IMG/VR virus record: IMGVR_UViG_3300042377_000090 | Location: 1 to 31,095 of that record | DNA: 31,095 bases | Source: a virus | Direction: 5' to 3' (one strand) | Shown: positions 27,261 through 31,095 of the stretch, piece after piece | How the letters are laid out: every line of letters begins with the position of its first letter | Position numbering within the stretch: position 1 is the first letter of the stretch | Notes under the pieces: generated by a model | Database searches by the model: none | Told to the model about the DNA's origin: nothing | Seen by the model: only the letters and a program-made list of their open reading frames with translations | Made by a program: the position numbers and the translations under genes

Positions 27261-29086
27261 ACATTAACATTCCATCACAGGTAAAGAACTACGCAAACCT
27301 AGCAGCGTTTCCTGCAACAGGTACGCTAAAAACAATCTTCATAGCAGAGGACACTAACAAGACATATCGTTGGACAGGTTCAGCATACGTTGAGATTTCA
27401 GCAAGTCAAGCAACTGCGTGGGGAACTATCACAGGAACGCTATCCGCACAAACGGACTTGAATACTGCATTGAGTGGTAAAGTCCCAACGACTCGCACCC
27501 TAACAATAAACGGAACTACACAAGACCTATCCGCAGATAGAACATTCACGATATCTACGGGAATCACAATCGGTACGACTGCAATCACATCGGGTACTAT
27601 TGGACGTGTATTGTTTGAAGGTACGGGAAATGTAGTGCAAGAATCAGCTAACTTGTTTTGGGATAATACGAATGGAAGGTTAGGGATAGGAACGAGTACG
27701 CCTAGTGTGCCTTTAGAAGTAAATGGAAATGTTAGAATCACACAATCGGGAAGCACAACATTCGGAGTTAACATAGCGACCACGGGTGGAGCTACTACAA
27801 TTACTCCAATATCAAGTACCTCAAATATTACTTTAATTAGTCAAAATTCAAATAGTTATTTATCGTTAGCACCTAGTTCAGTTGCTTTAGTTTCAAGAGG
27901 TGGAAATCTATTTGTAAACGCTTTAAATGTTTTGGCATTTGAAACGGGTGCATCAAGTACGGAAAGAGCAAGGTTCGCAACGACAACGGGAAATTTCCTC
28001 ATCAACACCACCACAGACGCAGGATTCAAGCTTGACGTTAATGGTACTGCGAGGGTGGTTAATGACCTATCATTAGGAACTACCTCAACGACGGGCGCAA
28101 ATATAATTGTAAATAGGTCAGCAGTTGGTTCAGCAGATTTATTAGCAAAATTTGATTTTCAAAGAAATAGTATATCAACGGGCTATATAGAGGCAAAATT
28201 AAACTCAAGTTTATTGGAATATGCATTCTATGCAAATGGACAAGACCACTTTAGATTAACAACATCTGCGGCTTCTTTTGGAAAATCTAATGGCTTAAGC
28301 AACATCCAAGTGTCTATTTGGGCAGCATCAAATCATTTAACATTAGGGAATCCAACAAGTGCAATCACCAACATTGATGCTATATTTCAATCAGGATATG
28401 GTGAAGTAGGTAAAATTCGAGTAATTAAAGGTGCTAATGCTACACCATCAGGGGCTATGGCTTTTTATACGCACAATGGAACTGCTTCTGTAGAAAATAT
28501 GCGTATTGCTAAGACAGGTAACGTCCTAATCAACACAACAACTGACGCGGGATATAAGCTTGATGTGAATGGGACTGCGAGGGTTAACACGCTGACAATC
28601 GGACTAGGTGGAGGACAAATTGCTACAAATACAACATTAGGATTTCAAGCAGGTGATGCAACGGCAACTGCAGGTGGTTCAACATATATCGGTTATCAAG
28701 CAGGAAATAAAAATACGGCAGGTTCAATTACGGCTATTGGACACACTTCAGCTTTGAATAATACAAGCGGGGATGGTATAACTGCAATCGGAGGAAGGGC
28801 ACTTCTTTCTAATACAACGGGTAATTATAACACTGCTTTAGGTTATAGTTCTTTGTTATCAAATACAACGGGCTCAAGCAATACTGCAATTGGGGTTGAT
28901 ACTAGTAGTGGTAATTTTACGGGTAGTGTAATTCTTGGACGTAATGCAACGGCAACTGCAAACAATCAATTTGTGGTGGGTAGTTCGGGAATAAACGCAG
29001 GAAGTGTAACAACTGAAGTCAACGTATCAACGCAAGTATGGAACGTAATTATAAACGGAGTAGCAAGAAAAATCTTATTAGCATAA
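27251..29086 (+). CDS. Repetitive tail fibre / receptor-binding protein
   Basis: A 611-residue fibre-like protein. The first 50 residues (FIAEDTNKTYRWTGSAYVEI) form an attachment motif. Residues 60-200 are Thr/Gly/Ile-rich beta repeats with RLGIGTSTPSVPLEVNGNV. A 23-residue unit, INTTTDAG(F/Y)KLDVNGTARV with its lead, occurs twice. Residues about 455-580 are YadA-head-like or pentapeptide-like repeats (NTALGYSSLLSNTTG, SSNTAIG). The C-terminus is short (VWNVIINGVARKILLA) and carries no S74 chaperone domain. It is likely a trimer that recognises the host surface. Codon use (ACGGGC, GCGGG runs) differs from neighbouring genes, consistent with domain exchange. Confidence 0.8.
   Translation: MAIDINIPSQVKNYANLAAFPATGTLKTIFIAEDTNKTYRWTGSAYVEISASQATAWGTITGTLSAQTDLNTALSGKVPTTRTLTINGTTQDLSADRTFTISTGITIGTTAITSGTIGRVLFEGTGNVVQESANLFWDNTNGRLGIGTSTPSVPLEVNGNVRITQSGSTTFGVNIATTGGATTITPISSTSNITLISQNSNSYLSLAPSSVALVSRGGNLFVNALNVLAFETGASSTERARFATTTGNFLINTTTDAGFKLDVNGTARVVNDLSLGTTSTTGANIIVNRSAVGSADLLAKFDFQRNSISTGYIEAKLNSSLLEYAFYANGQDHFRLTTSAASFGKSNGLSNIQVSIWAASNHLTLGNPTSAITNIDAIFQSGYGEVGKIRVIKGANATPSGAMAFYTHNGTASVENMRIAKTGNVLINTTTDAGYKLDVNGTARVNTLTIGLGGGQIATNTTLGFQAGDATATAGGSTYIGYQAGNKNTAGSITAIGHTSALNNTSGDGITAIGGRALLSNTTGNYNTALGYSSLLSNTTGSSNTAIGVDTSSGNFTGSVILGRNATATANNQFVVGSSGINAGSVTTEVNVSTQVWNVIINGVARKILLA
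27989..28057 (+). repeat. Internal repeat of the fibre gene, copy 1
   Basis: These 69 bases encode GNFLINTTTDAGFKLDVNGT plus ARV. The second copy is at 28517-28585, with several synonymous changes (for example GACGCA against GACGCG) and two amino acid changes. Long-standing duplication of a stalk unit is the likely origin. Confidence 0.85.
28517..28585 (+). repeat. Internal repeat of the fibre gene, copy 2
   Basis: Encodes GNVLINTTTDAGYKLDVNGT plus ARV, the second copy of the unit at 27989-28057. The region between the copies (about 175 residues) looks like an inserted receptor-binding segment and could be swapped by recombination between the repeats. Confidence 0.85.
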
Positions 29087-29102
29087 ACTTTAAACATAAA
29101 TA

Positions 29103-29369
29103 ATGGAAACACAAACAAACGGAGTAGCGATTCAACCAATCGTATACCCACTTAACGAAGGTACTGCGACACGATTAAGCGTACTTGTATTGAACTTTGA
29201 AACGACTGCAACGACTTGCACAACGTATTGGCAATTACTAACCGAAGAAGGTAAGATGTTAAGCGAAGACAATTACACGCTAACTGAGGAACAATTCTTA
29301 ACTTGGGGTACTGATAATTCAGTCGTGAACGAGTACGTTGCTGAAGCAATCGGAGTAGTAATCATCTAA
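29103..29369 (+). CDS. Small acidic protein after the fibre gene
   Basis: An 88-residue protein, Thr/Glu-rich, with VYPLNEGTATRLSVLVLNFE and a calmodulin-unrelated acidic middle. It follows the fibre by 16 bases. This is the usual place of a fibre assembly chaperone or a small fibre-cap protein. No motif settles the question. Confidence 0.5.
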   Translation: METQTNGVAIQPIVYPLNEGTATRLSVLVLNFETTATTCTTYWQLLTEEGKMLSEDNYTLTEEQFLTWGTDNSVVNEYVAEAIGVVII

Positions 29370-29379
29370 AACACGGACT

Positions 29380-29508
29380 ATGTTAACACTATCAGAAGAA
29401 CAAGTAAAGCAATTAGAAGCAATCTTAAGTGAGTTACCGATGAAGTTCGGAGTTCCAATCTTGAATATCTTAAACGAAGCTAGTAAACCAAAGGATGAAG
29501 CAGAGTGA
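29380..29508 (+). CDS. 42-residue helical protein
   Basis: A short frame (MLTLSEEQVKQLEAILSELP start, end KPKDEAE), all helical and acidic. It begins 10 bases after the previous stop and overlaps the next gene by 14 bases. Small helical proteins in this position are common in tail operons. Role unknown. Confidence 0.5.
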   Translation: MLTLSEEQVKQLEAILSELPMKFGVPILNILNEASKPKDEAE

Positions 29509-30013
29509 ACTTCAAAAGGAATTAGATAGGTTTAAAAACTTTGTCATCAGAGAATCGCAGAAGAACTTGCGTAAGCTAGGAAAAGACGGAGGTAAACTTT
29601 ACGATTCAATTGAAGGACGTGTTAAAGCGAATCCTAACTCTTTTGAAATGGAGTTCTCAATGGAGGAGTACGGAATCTATCAAGATAAGGGAGTTTCAGG
29701 TACTGAGAAGAAATACAATACTCCGTTTAAATACAAAAAAGGTAACAAGAATGCTCCACCTCCTAGGGCATTTGACAAATGGGTTGTAAGAAAAGGATTG
29801 TCACCTAGAACTAAAAGCGGAAAGTTCGCAAGTAGGACAGGAATTAAATTTGCTTTGTCTAGGTTCATACAGAAAAACGGAATCAAACCTAGCTTGTTCT
29901 TTACGAAACCATTTGAGAAAGCATACAAGAAATTACCACAAGATTTGGTAGACGCATTCGGAATAGACGCAATAAAATTATTTAACGATTCAATATATTT
30001 AACACAAAAATAG
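29495..30013 (+). CDS. HK97 gp10-like / minor tail protein
   Basis: A 172-residue basic protein. It has QSELQKELDRFKNFVIRESQ at the start, then LYDSIEGRVKANPNSFEMEF and MEEYGIYQDKGVSGTEKKYN. A Pro/Lys-rich middle follows, and the C-terminus has FFTKPFEKAYKKLPQDLVDA. The YxxYQDxGVSG pattern recalls HK97 gp10-type head-tail or tail terminator proteins, which attach the tail to the neck. It ends one base before the next ATG. Moderately sure. Confidence 0.58.
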   Translation: MKQSELQKELDRFKNFVIRESQKNLRKLGKDGGKLYDSIEGRVKANPNSFEMEFSMEEYGIYQDKGVSGTEKKYNTPFKYKKGNKNAPPPRAFDKWVVRKGLSPRTKSGKFASRTGIKFALSRFIQKNGIKPSLFFTKPFEKAYKKLPQDLVDAFGIDAIKLFNDSIYLTQK

Positions 30014-31060
30014 ATGGCAATTTTCGCACGTTCACCTTACATTCTAACAATCAACGAAACAGGACAAACTGCTTCAATGATCCAGATCTTTCTTTGGAAT
30101 GGAAACACGACTCCAATGCCTGCATCACCTGCTTACACACTAAGCAAACAAATACCTTCGTCAAGTTCACCTGCGACTTACTACGACTTATCTCCTTACA
30201 TCAGGGAGTTTATCAATCACAACGCATTACAAGCAATCACGACAAGTAACGCACCTACTCCTTCTGCTCAATGGTGCTGGATAGGAATCAAGACATTCAA
30301 GAAAACTACAGGTGGATTCGTTCAATTTGGATCAACATTAACTTACAGAGCTTACGAAGGGTACGGAAATTACACGGACGGAGCAAATCCTAATTTATCT
30401 AGAATCCATTTAGATGCAGGAACGTACAACTACTATCTTGACGGATCAGGAAACTACGGACATTTGACAATCGAAAACATTTCAGGAGATACAATCAAAT
30501 ACACGAACCTAGTTACAGGAGCTAACAATACTTCGTCTCTAGGAGCATTAAACGTACAAGACTACCCTAGAGTATACTCAACGTATTTAAGTGCAGGAAA
30601 CAAGGTAGAAATCATAAATGCAGGAAGCACGGTATGGACTGCAACCTTCCAACCAAAAGCAGAATGTAAATACACACCGATTAGATGCGACTTTGTAAAC
30701 AAATACGGTGCTTGGCAAACTGAGTGGTTCTTTAAAGCAAGTAACCGAGCAATCAACGTTGAAAACACGGAGTACAATTTAATGCCTGCAACTTATCCTA
30801 GTTACGATATTCAGGAAGGTCAAAGAAAAGTATTTAACACAAACGCAAAAGAACAAGTCAAGGTAAACACGGATTGGGTAAACGAAAGCTATTCTGAAGT
30901 CATTAAACAACTGATGTTAAGCGAAAGAATCTTACTAGACAAATCACCTGTGAAGATAAACACGAAATCAACAGAGCTTTTCAAAAGCATCAACACACAT
31001 ATGATTAACTACCAACTAGACTTTGAATACGCTTACGACACAATTAACTCAGTAGTGTAA
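30014..31060 (+). CDS. Tail structural protein (full copy)
   Basis: A 348-residue beta-rich protein (MAIFARSPYILTINETGQTA start; YDLSPYIREFINH; KTFKKTTGGFVQFG; LDGSGNYGHLTIENISGD; KTTYEFxxF-like ending in MINYQLDFEYAYDTI). It stands between the gp10-like protein and the 755-residue tail protein. I read it as a distal tail or baseplate component that pairs with the large protein. No enzyme motif is present. The stop shares one base with the next ATG (TAATG). The last 104 bases are also present at the left end of the window. Confidence 0.65.
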   Translation: MAIFARSPYILTINETGQTASMIQIFLWNGNTTPMPASPAYTLSKQIPSSSSPATYYDLSPYIREFINHNALQAITTSNAPTPSAQWCWIGIKTFKKTTGGFVQFGSTLTYRAYEGYGNYTDGANPNLSRIHLDAGTYNYYLDGSGNYGHLTIENISGDTIKYTNLVTGANNTSSLGALNVQDYPRVYSTYLSAGNKVEIINAGSTVWTATFQPKAECKYTPIRCDFVNKYGAWQTEWFFKASNRAINVENTEYNLMPATYPSYDIQEGQRKVFNTNAKEQVKVNTDWVNESYSEVIKQLMLSERILLDKSPVKINTKSTELFKSINTHMINYQLDFEYAYDTINSVV

Positions 31061-31095
31061 TGAATAGAAAGGTACAAGTTTACATTGAAGGACAA
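30957..31095. repeat. Right copy of terminal direct repeat
   Basis: This is the second copy of bases 1-139. It carries the last 104 bases of the tail gene at 30014-31060 and the first codons of the next gene. Identity to the left copy is complete through 31079. After that it differs at 31080, 31086 and 31092, each at a third codon position without changing the protein. It therefore looks like an allele from a related genome rather than sequencing noise. Confidence 0.95.
31060..31095 (+). CDS. 5' end of the large tail protein gene (partial; full copy at 104-2371)
   Basis: Twelve codons (MNRKVQVYIEGQ) of the gene given in full at 104-2371, cut by the end of the window. The protein is identical, but three codons differ at the third base. 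It is the same gene seen on the other side of the circle, read from a slightly different allele. Confidence 0.92.
   Translation, partial: MNRKVQVYIEGQ

Noticed and set aside
27406-27783. 125-codon - strand frame in the fibre gene
   Set aside because: Shadow of the Thr/Gly repeats; its Val/Pro-rich composition is the complement of ACN and GGN codons.
1-31095. Integrase, attachment site or prophage boundary
   Set aside because: No recombinase with an integrase motif was seen, and the repeated ends are in coding sequence and explained by circular closure.
1-31095. tRNA genes
   Set aside because: No cloverleaf-like stretch with GGTTCGA-type T arm was found in the few gaps between genes.

Overview
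The window is a complete or nearly complete genome of a small tailed phage, about 31 kb and A+T-rich, with every supported gene on the + strand. The first 139 bases recur as the last 139 bases, so the sequence closes into a circle with a unit of 30,956 bp. The host is probably a member of Bacteroidota, most likely Flavobacterium-like. The reasons are promoter-like sites of the TTTG-N19-23-TAnnTTTG type, A-rich leaders without Shine-Dalgarno sequences before the start codons, and structural proteins of types I associate with Bacteroidetes phages. I see no integrase, excisionase or recognisable CI-type repressor, so a virulent life cycle is the simplest reading.

Layout, following the circle from packaging. 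Positions 22.8-25.8 kb hold a sigma-like factor, small proteins, and the small and large terminase subunits. Positions 25.8-31.06 kb, continuing into 0.1-4.4 kb, form the tail module: a probable tail assembly chaperone pair joined by a -1 frameshift site, a tail completion-like protein, a repetitive fibre, a gp10-like protein, two large tail proteins and the tape measure protein. Positions 4.4-10.5 kb are the head module: XkdF-type protease, small Cys protein, helical protein, scaffold, major capsid protein, probable tail tube, portal with an extra C-terminal metal-site-like domain, and head-tail connector. Positions 10.5-13.0 kb are the lysis module (holin, GH108 endolysin, probable unimolecular spanin) plus a metallophosphoesterase.

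A gene-free 596 bp region (13,032-13,627) holds a terminator, direct and inverted repeats, and the best promoter in the window. It is the best candidate for the replication origin and control region. The early region follows. Positions 13.6-15.3 kb carry very small genes chained by ATGA overlaps. Next come a DnaA-domain-IV-like protein, a short unit that looks like a promoter-driven small RNA ending in its own terminator (15,754-15,856), an O-like replication initiator and a DnaB/RecA-fold helicase. A recombination set follows: NinG, Erf single-strand annealing protein, YqaJ/lambda-exo-type nuclease and a GIY-YIG nuclease. A run of tiny genes is then joined by five perfect copies of a 20 bp start-codon repeat, followed by a protein with an SSB-type acidic tip and a small HTH-like protein.

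The Erf, exonuclease, NinG, DnaA-like, initiator and helicase genes together suggest recombination-assisted replication that uses the host polymerase. The sigma-like factor just before the terminase is well placed to switch on the packaging, tail, head and lysis genes, which read as one long late unit broken only by terminators around the highly expressed capsid and tail-tube genes.

The most interesting features are the candidate small RNA with pseudoknot topology, the repeated start-codon linker, the T9 frameshift site with dual coding, the iteron-like control region, and the purely synonymous divergence between the two genome ends.
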